DNA of 64,000 nucleotides, taken from the NCBI GenBank assembly GCA_039105265.1, contig JAPFFF010000012.1:5022001-5086000 (forward strand). Direction: 5' to 3'. The DNA is from Tritrichomonas musculus. Its lineage: Eukaryota > Parabasalia > Tritrichomonadida > Tritrichomonadidae. The notes under the pieces are model-generated. The model searched no databases. It had not been told where the DNA came from and worked only from the letters and a program-made list of their open reading frames with translations. Numbering within the stretch: position 1 is the stretch's first letter; each line of letters opens with the position of its first letter. Shown piece after piece: positions 41,229 through 50,490 of this stretch. The position numbers and the translations under genes are program-made.

Positions 41229-44207
41229 ATGAGTGAAAGAGAAGATGATATATCGCAATATATAATTGATGTATCGGATTATAACAAAATACTACCAAGT
41301 TTTGGCTCTGGTACCTATGGTAATATTGCTACATTCTGCCATAAAAATAGCCAAATTGCCGAATTTGCAGGAAAGGAGTACGATATGAATAATGAAAAAG
41401 CCCTCACTAGTTTTTTACGAGAAATTTATATTTTAACATCTGATTATCCCACCATTTTACAACTCAAAGGCTGGAGTGTAATTGATAAAGTTATAGTCAT
41501 GTTGGATCTTATGCAAAAAGGATCTTTGTATAATATAATACATGAAAATGACCCAGAATTAACACCAACAAACAAACAAATCATATTATACGGGATATCG
41601 AAAGGAATGGAATATTTACATTCCAAAAATATAATTAATCGCGACCTAAGGCCATCAAATATTTTATTAGACGATAATTTGCATCCCAAAATAATAGATT
41701 TTAATTTTTCAAAATTTACATCTAATATCCTAGATACAAATCAATCTCAATCATATCCTATGAATGTACATAGAGCACCAGAAATGAAAGAAAATAATTA
41801 CAATGCAAAAGTCGATGTTTATTCATTTGGAGTTATATTTTACGAACTCATTATTGATAGAATATTACAAAGAAAACAAGAAATCAATTTTCAAGATGAA
41901 AAAGTGCCACCAAATTTCAAGCATCAAATTGAAGAATGTTTAACCGACGATTTCGAAAAAAGACCCAGTTTTAAAGAAATTTCTGAATTTCTTCGAACCA
42001 ATTTTTTGCCAGACGTTGATGAAGATGAATTTCAGAAATATGTTAAAGAGTTGGATAATGTCAAACCGAAAGAAACATTAATTGAAATGCCTAAAGAAGA
42101 TGATTTATATGATCACTTTTATCAGCTTGGATCATCCCTAAAGGATGGACAAAACAAAGATGATTTATTTAGAGCAGCAAATTTATTCAAAGTTGCAGCT
42201 GGATTGTCTCTCATGAAATCAAAAAAAACTTCAGATGATAAAGTTCAACAAGTCTCTGAAAATGCTTCAGAAGAATACAAAGAAGCATTGAAAAAGCTTG
42301 AAAGAAAAGATGAAGAAATGGTCCTTTCAATGAAATTATATAATCAAAAGCAAGAACAACAAGAAAATCCAAATAATCAATCATTAGTAAGTGATGATGA
42401 TCAAGGTGTTTATTCCATTATTCCAAATATTTTTAGATTTCATCCTCAAAATCAGGAAGCAAAAGCGATCTTTTATGTTAACAAAGTAGATTTTGAAAAA
42501 AATAAATTATATGTTCTTGACCGAGACTTCAATTATTCATATTTGATTCAAATAATTGGAGACTTGCCAGAAGATCAAAAAAAAATTCTTAGAATTCACT
42601 CACTTATTGTTTCAGAAAAGCTAAAAGTACATATTCAGAGAAATATACATTTATTTCAAGTTAAAATAAATGATGATGATCCACCTGACATTCAATATTT
42701 TCGTTATCCAAAAATTGATGAAATATATCAATTTGGAATAATCACCGATTTTCTAACTATTCAATCCAAAAAACTATATAAGTGCTGCATAAATATTATT
42801 GCAGCTGTAAATAAAGATTCTTATGAAGAAAATGACAGTGATAACACTTATATTAGTGTTAAAATAATTGATGCCTTTTACCAAAATATGACGGCTACTT
42901 TTTTCTCCCCAATCAAAGAAACTTTGAAAGATATAATTGAAAACCCTAATTTTAAACCATCTACACCAATACTTTTTCAAAATGTTGAATTCAGTCATAT
43001 GTGTGGCATAATTTCAATGAATAGCACAGAAAGTACTTATATTCATGAAATAGAAAATGACCAACTTTCTAAGATATACGAAAAATCATTTGCCAAAGCA
43101 AGAAAAGGCAAACCTTACAGCCGTGTTTATGTAAAACCACAACAATTTTCAACAATTCAAGAGTTTACACAATTAACAAATGAGAATGAAGGAAAGACAT
43201 ATGAAGTTACTGGCAGAATAAATTCAATTGAATTAAACGAAAAAAGTATTGAATATGTTCATTTGGATCAAAACATCTGTGATAAAAAATTAGTAAAATC
43301 TGAAGAATTAGTTGATTCTGAAGGAAAGTATCATTATGTTGATAAAGGAGAAAGCGGAGATCAATCTCTAGAAATGATTCCAATATTTACACTTTCAGTA
43401 GAAATATTAGACTTAGACAACTCTGGCTCAACAGTAAAAGCACACACAGCAGTACCAGAAGTTGTAAATTATCTTTTGGGTCGGCCAGTTGATGACACTT
43501 CACTTTCATTATTTGCACAATATGGACCAAAAAATGAGTTCAAAGAAAATATTGAAAAATATATTTCAGAAAACAAAAAATTGAATCTTGATTTGAAAAT
43601 GATTTTGAGAATTTATAATTGGGGAGACATCAACAAATATGCCATAAGAATTGAAAAAATCATTGAGAATGAAGATGAAATGCAAAAAGCAAATCAATTG
43701 AGAACTGAATGCAAGAAAGAAAAAGATCTAGAAAAGAAGAAAGAATTGTTTAAAAAATCATTCAATATCTTTTTAAATGAAGTGAAAATATTTAATTCAT
43801 TTGAAGCTAGATATCAATGTGCATTAATGAGTTTTAAAAATGAAGAATTGGTGTATTTAGACAAGGATAATGACGGCATATTAAATATCAAGAAAATCTG
43901 GAAAATTTTGAAATATGCTGCAGATAATAATTATAAGCACGATTCAGCTCTTCAATATTTCGAATTTCTCAATAAAAATGAACTAGATGATCCTGATAAG
44001 TGGGAATATATGCGTATGGCAGCAGAAAAAGGATGTGACAAAGAGACACAATACAAATATGGCGAATATTTGTATAATCAAGGTAGAACAGATGAAGGAT
44101 TAAAATATATTAAAAAGGCTGATGAGAATGGATATACAAAGGCAAGTATTTTTCTGAATCAAAGAATTGATAAAGAAAGAAACAGCAAAATCTCTCCCAA
44201 AGATTAA
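41229..44207 (+). CDS. K3: degenerate kinase fused to RPA-like OB folds and Sel1 repeats
   Basis: The protein has 992 aa from ATG 41229. The kinase is as in K2, except that the catalytic loop reads NRDLRPSN (Arg in the Lys position) and the activation segment has MKENNYNAK. DFN replaces DFG. The OB-fold region is nearly K2-like until about residue 640. Then it changes to QEFTQLTNENEGKTYEVTG and LDLDNSGSTVKAHTAVPEV, closer to K1 than to K2 or K4. The tail of the third fold (KNEFKENIEKYISENKKLNLDLKM) is particular to K3. C-terminal Sel1-like helices are shared. All catalytic departures are shared with the other array members, so they predate the duplications. Confidence 0.8.
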   Translation: MSEREDDISQYIIDVSDYNKILPSFGSGTYGNIATFCHKNSQIAEFAGKEYDMNNEKALTSFLREIYILTSDYPTILQLKGWSVIDKVIVMLDLMQKGSLYNIIHENDPELTPTNKQIILYGISKGMEYLHSKNIINRDLRPSNILLDDNLHPKIIDFNFSKFTSNILDTNQSQSYPMNVHRAPEMKENNYNAKVDVYSFGVIFYELIIDRILQRKQEINFQDEKVPPNFKHQIEECLTDDFEKRPSFKEISEFLRTNFLPDVDEDEFQKYVKELDNVKPKETLIEMPKEDDLYDHFYQLGSSLKDGQNKDDLFRAANLFKVAAGLSLMKSKKTSDDKVQQVSENASEEYKEALKKLERKDEEMVLSMKLYNQKQEQQENPNNQSLVSDDDQGVYSIIPNIFRFHPQNQEAKAIFYVNKVDFEKNKLYVLDRDFNYSYLIQIIGDLPEDQKKILRIHSLIVSEKLKVHIQRNIHLFQVKINDDDPPDIQYFRYPKIDEIYQFGIITDFLTIQSKKLYKCCINIIAAVNKDSYEENDSDNTYISVKIIDAFYQNMTATFFSPIKETLKDIIENPNFKPSTPILFQNVEFSHMCGIISMNSTESTYIHEIENDQLSKIYEKSFAKARKGKPYSRVYVKPQQFSTIQEFTQLTNENEGKTYEVTGRINSIELNEKSIEYVHLDQNICDKKLVKSEELVDSEGKYHYVDKGESGDQSLEMIPIFTLSVEILDLDNSGSTVKAHTAVPEVVNYLLGRPVDDTSLSLFAQYGPKNEFKENIEKYISENKKLNLDLKMILRIYNWGDINKYAIRIEKIIENEDEMQKANQLRTECKKEKDLEKKKELFKKSFNIFLNEVKIFNSFEARYQCALMSFKNEELVYLDKDNDGILNIKKIWKILKYAADNNYKHDSALQYFEFLNKNELDDPDKWEYMRMAAEKGCDKETQYKYGEYLYNQGRTDEGLKYIKKADENGYTKASIFLNQRIDKERNSKISPKD

Positions 44208-44370
44208 TTTTAATTGAAAAGTTATAGTCAAACATTAAAATACTTTTTTTTATTTCCTTCTTTCTTTTATTTCATATTTTTAAGCAATAAAATATTTTTG
44301 TTTATATAAGTAAATATTTGAGATTATGTTTTAAAAAAATGAGAAATTGATTCAAATAAAAACTTCACAA

Positions 44371-44529
44371 ATGGCCAAATTTATTGAATATAGTGTTTAT
44401 TCACATTGTAAATCATTGAAGAAAATAATAGTTCCTTCTTCTGTAATAGAAATAGGTACTTTTGATTTTAGTTCTTGTATTGGCTTGAAAGAACTTGTAA
44501 TTTCTCCATTCGTAACCAAAATTGAATAA
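44371..44529 (+). pseudogene. Short BspA-type LRR piece (array copy 3)
   Basis: 52 codons, as in the copies after K1 and K2, differing only near the end (SPFVTKIE). It is followed closely by the 154-bp MITE. Confidence 0.5.
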
Positions 44530-44573
44530 AGAATTTTTAGTCATTGTAGATCATCAGGACATGCTGTTATATA

Positions 44574-44727
44574 AAGTCGGATTCAAAATGCTTGGGACAA
44601 CATTCAATTTTTTTCAATGTTTCTCAGAAAAAAAATCATTCAGCTTGGGACAAATTTACCTAAAAGATTTATAAATTTGACCTTATCGTTTTCAAAAAGT
44701 TTGTCCCAAGCCTTTTGAATCCGACTT
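44574..44727. mobile_element. 154-bp MITE, copy B
   Basis: Ends AAGTCGGATTCAAAATGCTT and its inverted partner, TA on each side (44572-44573 and 44728-44729). The empty site is seen after K1 and K2 (GCTGTTATACATATACTAATCC). It has the same 154-bp length as copy A at 30565 but lies in reverse orientation. Confidence 0.92.
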
Positions 44728-44763
44728 TATATACTAATCCTTTTATTCTGTTTATTTATTTAT

Positions 44764-46383
44764 TTATTTGAGAGGTTTGCTTTTCTTTTTACAAATTAAA
44801 ACTTTCAATATATCGACATAAATACCTGAAATTCTAAAATAATCTTTTTCTATTCTGACTCCAAAAATTTTTTTGTTAATTTCAAAGTTATGTATTTGCT
44901 CAATCCATTTAATTAATAATTTTTTGTCTTCATAAAAAGCAATTTCTTTTGTAATGTTACTCATTCTATCATATTTTTCACTAAATTGAAAAACGTCTTT
45001 TGCTATTTCAACTGGTCTTGATATTACATTTTTTGAAACAAAATCCAATATATTTAATTTATTTGTTGTACCAATATCTGATATGACATCTTTTAATTGA
45101 TCTACATTTTCATCTATAAAGTTAAATAGATCTTTAATAAGCTTATCATGTTCATTTTGCAAATTTATTAATAAACGATGATACTTATCAGAAAGAGATT
45201 TATAATAAAGTGATCTCTTTTTATCATTCTTTTCTAAATCACTAGTATCATTATGTACAAATGGATCTTTGATTATATTTTGTATTTCATTGCAGATTTG
45301 CAAAGAAAATGGAATAATTTTTTGCTTTTTAATTGTAAATATATTTTGTGCTGAATTCTGCGCATTTGGGAAAAAATGAATTCCTAAAAAAGTTAAATCT
45401 GAATTCGAATAAAGGCCAATTCCATTAATAGAAATTTTTAATGCTGCTACTGATATCATATAAGCGATTTTTATAAATATATTTTCTCTTTCTTTTGGAT
45501 TTTTTTGATTAAAGAGGAACTCGATAAAATCTATTTCCATTTTAGGGTTTTTATTGATTTCTTTCATCATTACTGCTATTTCTTTGACAATCTGGAGGTT
45601 TTGTAGTTCACCATTTATTTGATTGATATTTGATATTACTGAATCCAAAATATCAAGAGAATTATTTTCATTGTTACTAATTACTTTAATTATTTTTTTA
45701 ACAAGATAAAAAATGGAGGATGATTTATTATCGACACGATAATCGGTAACATCACTAATTTCGTTGATATTATATTTCAATACTTTAAATTGGCAAGGTT
45801 CTTGTTCAATTACATATTTATAAATTTTTTTGGCGCAAGATAATGAAGGAATTATTAGTTCTTTGATAATAAATATTTTGTCTTTAATCGATCCTCTATA
45901 TGCATTTAAATATGTTTGCTCAGTTTGCTGTGAAAAATTCAAAGCTGCTTTAAAAATTGAAGAAGGCCTTTTCCACATATCATGGTATATTTTTTCTTGT
46001 TTAATTGAAAGATATGGTTGTAATGCATCAATATCATATGGACTTTTCTTTGTTTTTGAATTCATATATGATTGAAATACATTTAATGCATCTTCACGTG
46101 ACTGGATAATTTGAAATTCAGTTAATAATAAACGAACAAGAGATTTTTTCTCTTCATAAAAAATTTTTACTGATGATACAGGTAAAATAACTTTCATTTC
46201 TGAAGATCCTGCTATTTGGCTTGCAATGCAAGGTATTTTTGTTGGTTGAGGATAGTTCGGTATTTCTCTCAAAGGTTTCGGCAAAAGTTTGATAAAATGA
46301 GTAGCTTTTATTTCAGAGTAAAATTCATCTTGGAAACGTTGGAAGAATTGCATAACAGATGGCAAAGAATTTTGCAACATCAT
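44764..46383 (-). CDS. H3: unrecognised helical protein, 539 aa
   Basis: Near-identical copy of H2, differing at a dozen or so residues. A short deletion near 44810 alters the C-terminus: H2 ends IYVDIFTV, H3 reads IYVDILKVLICKKKSKPLK and gains a lysine-rich tail. Family unknown; predicted all helical. It is convergent with K3 and divergent from the second 64-aa peptide gene. The minus-strand TCATTA about 20 nt before ATG 46383 is conserved with H2. Confidence 0.75.
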   Translation of the reverse strand: MMLQNSLPSVMQFFQRFQDEFYSEIKATHFIKLLPKPLREIPNYPQPTKIPCIASQIAGSSEMKVILPVSSVKIFYEEKKSLVRLLLTEFQIIQSREDALNVFQSYMNSKTKKSPYDIDALQPYLSIKQEKIYHDMWKRPSSIFKAALNFSQQTEQTYLNAYRGSIKDKIFIIKELIIPSLSCAKKIYKYVIEQEPCQFKVLKYNINEISDVTDYRVDNKSSSIFYLVKKIIKVISNNENNSLDILDSVISNINQINGELQNLQIVKEIAVMMKEINKNPKMEIDFIEFLFNQKNPKERENIFIKIAYMISVAALKISINGIGLYSNSDLTFLGIHFFPNAQNSAQNIFTIKKQKIIPFSLQICNEIQNIIKDPFVHNDTSDLEKNDKKRSLYYKSLSDKYHRLLINLQNEHDKLIKDLFNFIDENVDQLKDVISDIGTTNKLNILDFVSKNVISRPVEIAKDVFQFSEKYDRMSNITKEIAFYEDKKLLIKWIEQIHNFEINKKIFGVRIEKDYFRISGIYVDILKVLICKKKSKPLK

Positions 46384-46501
46384 ATAACTTTAAATAAATT
46401 AATGATTTGAAAAACAATGCCACATTTAATAAATAATTCAAATATTTGATAAAAAATTGTGCCATTGCTTGTGTCTTATTTTTGATATATAAAAAAAAAA
46501 A

Positions 46502-46507
46502 TCATTT
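46502..46507 (+). promoter_or_regulatory. Initiator-like TCATTT
   Basis: Same TCATTTATTT as at 40315, with +1 A at 46504, 11 nt before ATG 46515. Confidence 0.6.
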
Positions 46508-46514
46508 ATTTAAA

Positions 46515-46709
46515 ATGGGAAGTGCTGGAAGTGCTGTTGGACTTAGCGCTGGAGCAATTGGTGGAATAGCATCGGCAGTAACTGTGGGGGCGATAATCAT
46601 TGTTGGAGGTATATTTATAATAGCATTTTCACGTTCTGATACTTTACATGGCGATCCACCAAAATTAACTGATAATCAACTTGAATTAGAGTCAATAGGA
46701 ATAAAATAG
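46515..46709 (+). CDS. 64-aa glycine-rich single-span membrane peptide (copy 2)
   Basis: Duplicate of the peptide at 40328. The changes (Ala to Thr in the span, and three near the C-terminus: QLELESIGIK) leave length, span and frame intact. Divergent from H3, upstream of K4. Confidence 0.65.
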   Translation: MGSAGSAVGLSAGAIGGIASAVTVGAIIIVGGIFIIAFSRSDTLHGDPPKLTDNQLELESIGIK

Positions 46710-47453
46710 TTTTTTATCATATTTATTGATAAAATGTGAAGATTTTATCTCTATTTATTATTTTTTATCGTCAAAGATATTCAATAAACAGAAAATAATA
46801 TTGAAAATAGATTTTTGATTACATTATTTATTTGGAAAAAGCTAAATTTGTATGTTGATACAATTTTATTGCTTGGAATTTTAATTATATTTAAATATAT
46901 TCTAGAATTTATTCTTGTTATTAAATGTCACTAAAAGGATCAACTGAAGTGGAGTTCCATCCTTCATTGAATCCTTTGATTGTTTTTTCATTGGGAATTT
47001 CACAAATTGTTGGACCTGCATTCATTAAACGTGTTTTATTTAAAAAGCTATATTCTAAAATTGTGAATAATCTCTCTTCAATACATGAATATGTTTAATA
47101 ATCATTAAAATATATTAAAATATATTAAAATAATATAAGTTAAATACAGATTGAATGTTGAGATATTAATAAAAACAATACAAATAATTTTGAAAACATT
47201 ATAAAATTTATATTGTTTGAAAATTTTGAATACTAATTCCTTTTTTTTTTAACAATTATTTTTTGAAATAAGAATTAAATTATATTTATATTTTATCATG
47301 TAAAATAATATTAAATAATATAACATTTAAAATTATCCTTTTATATGAATAAAAATACTTTTTATTATATCAATATTTTAATTAATTGTTAAAATATTAA
47401 TCTTGTTTAAAAAAGAATAACCTATTGAAAATATTTTGAACAATAAACAAAAT
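46710..47453. other. K4 upstream region
   Basis: AT-rich spacer nearly identical to the one before K3 and containing a longer tubby scrap at 46946-47060. No extra gene. Confidence 0.6.
46946..47060 (+). pseudogene. Tubby-like gene 3' scrap, copy 2
   Basis: Matches the end of the tubby-like gene and its 3' flank (VFSLGISQIVGP..., then CATTAAACGTGTTTTATTTAAAAAGC). It is longer than the scrap before K3, which has lost about 60 bp. Confidence 0.85.
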
Positions 47454-50417
47454 ATGAGTGAAAGAGAAGATGATATATCGCAATATATAATTGATGTATC
47501 GGATTATAACAAAATACTACCAAGTTTTGGCTCTGGTACCTATGGTAATATTGCTACATTCTGCCATAAAAATAGCCAAATTGCCGAATTTGCAGGAAAG
47601 GAGTACGATATGAATAATGAAAAAGCCCTCACTAGTTTTTTACGAGAAATTTATATTTTAACATCTGATTATCCCACCATTTTACAACTCAAAGGCTGGA
47701 GTGTAATTGATAAAGTTATAATCATGTTGGATCTTATACAAAAAGGATCTTTGGATAGTATAATTCTTGAAAATGAAATAAAATTAACACCAACAAACAA
47801 ACAAATCATATTATACGGGATATCGAAAGGAATGGAATATTTACATTCCAAAAATATAATTAATCGCGACTTAAGGCCATCAAATATTTTATTAGACGAT
47901 AATTTGCATCCCAAAATAACAGATTTTAATTTTTCAAAATTTACATCTAATATCCTAGATACAAATCAATCTCAATCATATCCTATGAATGTACATAGAG
48001 CACCAGAAATGAAAGAAAATAATTACAATGCAAAAGTCGATGTTTATTCATTTGGAGTGATATTTTACGAACTCATTATTGATAAAATATTACAAAGAAG
48101 ACAAGAAATCAAATTTCAAGATGAAAAAGTGCCACCAAATTTCATGCATCAAATTGAAGAATGTTTAACCAAAGATTTCGAAAAAAGACCCAGTTTTAAA
48201 GAAATTTCTGAATTTCTTCGAACCAATTTTTTGCCAGACGTTGATGAAGATGAATTTCAGAAATACGTTAAAGAATTGGATGATTTCAAATCAGATGACA
48301 CATTAATTGAAATGCCTAAAGAAGATGATTTATATGATCACTTTTATAATCTTGGATTAAATCAAAAAAAAGAACCAAAAAAAGATCTATTTAAAGCAGC
48401 AAATCTATTCAAAGTTGCAGCAGGATTGTGTCGCAAAAAATTAAATGAAGCTTCAGATGATAAAGTTCAACAAGTATACCAAAATGCTTCAAAAGAATAC
48501 AAAGAAGCATTGAAAAAGCTTGGAAGAAAAGATTATGAAATGGACCTTTCAATAAAGTTTTATGACACAGAGCAAGAAAAGCTAGATAAACAATTATCAT
48601 TTTTTTATAATTATGATCAAAATCAGTTGTTTGGCTATTTTCAAAAATTTATATATTACCCATATCTAAGACCATTGAACGCGAAAGCGATTTTTTTACT
48701 GATAGATATTACAGAAAATAATCAATTAGTAGTTTTTGATATGAGATTAAAAGAGTATATAATTCAAATAAAAGGTGATTTACCAGATGATCAAAAAAAT
48801 ATTCTCAGAGAAGGATCATTCATTGTTTCAGAAAAACTAACAGTTACTAAGTTAAAGCAGAGTTTTAAATTGGAAATAATTGTTGATTCACCTGACATTC
48901 AATATGTTCGTTATCCATCAAATAGTGAATTTTGTTATTCAGGTATAATCACTGATTTTCAATTATATCCAGATCATAAACCATTTAAAACCCCCGTCAT
49001 TAATGTTATTGCAGCAGTAAAGAGAATTACAAAACAAGAAAGAAACTATATAAGTGTTGAAATCATTGACACATTCCAGCAAACTATGACGGCAACATTA
49101 TATTCTCCTTTGAAAGAAGACTTGCTATATATAATGGAAAACCAGAATTTTAAGCCATCTACACCAATTCTTTTTAGAAATTTTGAAATCAATGAAATGA
49201 GTGGCAAAATTTCAATAAAAGCCATTACTAAAAAATTTCAATTTTCTATTGTTCATGAAATTGAAAATGACCAACTTTCTAAGATATATGAAGAATCATT
49301 TGCCGAAGCAAGAAAAGGCAAACCTTACAGCTATGTTTATGTAAAGCCACAATTTTCAACAATTGATGGAATTAAACAACCTCCAAACAAGAATGAAGGA
49401 AAGACATATGAAGTAATTGGCAGAATAAATTCAATTGAATTAAACGAAAAAAGTATTGAATATGTGCATTTGGATCAAAACATCTATGACAGTAAACCAA
49501 CAGATAAACCTAAAGAATTCGATGATTCTGAAGGAAAATATCATGTGGTTGATAAAGGAGAAAGCGGAGATCAATCTCTAGAAATGATTCCAATATTTAC
49601 ACTTTCTGTAGAAATAGCAGACTCAGTCAAATCAGACTCAAAAAAGGAAGCAATCACAAGTGTACCAGAAGTTGTAAATTATCTTTTGGGTCGTCCAGTT
49701 GATGACACTTCGCTTTCATTATTTGCACAATATGGACCAAAAAGTAAGTTCAGAAAAAATATTGAAAAATATATTTCCGAAAACAAAAAATTGAATCTTA
49801 CATTGAGGATGATTTTGAGAATTTATAATTGGGGAGACATCAACAATTATGCCATAAGAATTGAAAAAATCATTGAGAATGAAGATGAAATACAAAAAGC
49901 AAATCAATTGAGAACTGAATGCAAGGACGAAAAAGATCCAGAAAAGAAGAAAGAATTGTTTAAAAAATCATTCAATATTTATTTAGATGAAGCGAAAAAT
50001 CTTGATTCACCTGAAGCTAGATATCAATGTGCACTAATGAGTATTGAGAATAAAAAATTTAAGTTTTTTGATGAGAATAGCACCGACATATTAAATATCG
50101 ATGAAATCTGGCAAATTTTGAAAGGAGCTGCAAAAATTAATTATGAGCGTGATTCAGCTGTTCATTATTGCAAATTTCTCATGGCAAATGAACTAGATGA
50201 TCCTAATAAGTGGGAATATATGCGTATGGCAGCAGAAAATGGAGATGATGATATGATACAATACAATTATGGCGAATATTTGTATAACCAAAGTAGAACA
50301 GATGAAGGATTGTACTATATTAGAAAAGCTGCGGATAATGAATATGAAATGGCAAATAATTTTCTGAAACGTATAAATGAAAAAGAAAGAAACAGCAAAA
50401 TCTCCCCAAACGATTAA
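47454..50417 (+). CDS. K4: degenerate kinase fused to RPA-like OB folds and Sel1 repeats
   Basis: The protein has 987 aa from ATG 47454. The kinase N-lobe equals K2/K3, but the hinge reads SLDSIILENEIKLT. The catalytic loop is NRDLRPSN and DFG is DFN. The linker at about 285-355 (FKSDDTLIEM, NLGLNQKKEPKKDLFKAAN, CRKKLNEASDD) is that of K1, not K2/K3. The first two OB folds (about 385-610) are distinct from all others (QLFGYFQKFIYYPYLRPLNAKAIF, IIDTFQQTMTATLYS). The third returns to the K2 type. The Sel1-like C-terminus is also divergent (NGDDDMIQYNYGEYLYNQSRT). K4 is thus the strongest mosaic and carries the most new variation. Confidence 0.8.
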   Translation: MSEREDDISQYIIDVSDYNKILPSFGSGTYGNIATFCHKNSQIAEFAGKEYDMNNEKALTSFLREIYILTSDYPTILQLKGWSVIDKVIIMLDLIQKGSLDSIILENEIKLTPTNKQIILYGISKGMEYLHSKNIINRDLRPSNILLDDNLHPKITDFNFSKFTSNILDTNQSQSYPMNVHRAPEMKENNYNAKVDVYSFGVIFYELIIDKILQRRQEIKFQDEKVPPNFMHQIEECLTKDFEKRPSFKEISEFLRTNFLPDVDEDEFQKYVKELDDFKSDDTLIEMPKEDDLYDHFYNLGLNQKKEPKKDLFKAANLFKVAAGLCRKKLNEASDDKVQQVYQNASKEYKEALKKLGRKDYEMDLSIKFYDTEQEKLDKQLSFFYNYDQNQLFGYFQKFIYYPYLRPLNAKAIFLLIDITENNQLVVFDMRLKEYIIQIKGDLPDDQKNILREGSFIVSEKLTVTKLKQSFKLEIIVDSPDIQYVRYPSNSEFCYSGIITDFQLYPDHKPFKTPVINVIAAVKRITKQERNYISVEIIDTFQQTMTATLYSPLKEDLLYIMENQNFKPSTPILFRNFEINEMSGKISIKAITKKFQFSIVHEIENDQLSKIYEESFAEARKGKPYSYVYVKPQFSTIDGIKQPPNKNEGKTYEVIGRINSIELNEKSIEYVHLDQNIYDSKPTDKPKEFDDSEGKYHVVDKGESGDQSLEMIPIFTLSVEIADSVKSDSKKEAITSVPEVVNYLLGRPVDDTSLSLFAQYGPKSKFRKNIEKYISENKKLNLTLRMILRIYNWGDINNYAIRIEKIIENEDEIQKANQLRTECKDEKDPEKKKELFKKSFNIYLDEAKNLDSPEARYQCALMSIENKKFKFFDENSTDILNIDEIWQILKGAAKINYERDSAVHYCKFLMANELDDPNKWEYMRMAAENGDDDMIQYNYGEYLYNQSRTDEGLYYIRKAADNEYEMANNFLKRINEKERNSKISPND

Positions 50418-50466
50418 TATTTATTGAAAAGTAATAATCAAACAATAAAAAATTTTATTTAATATC

Positions 50467-50490
50467 TTTTTTTTTTTTTTTTTTTTTTTT
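50467..50490. repeat. Homopolymer T24
   Basis: Run of 24 thymines just downstream of K4. Confidence 0.9.
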
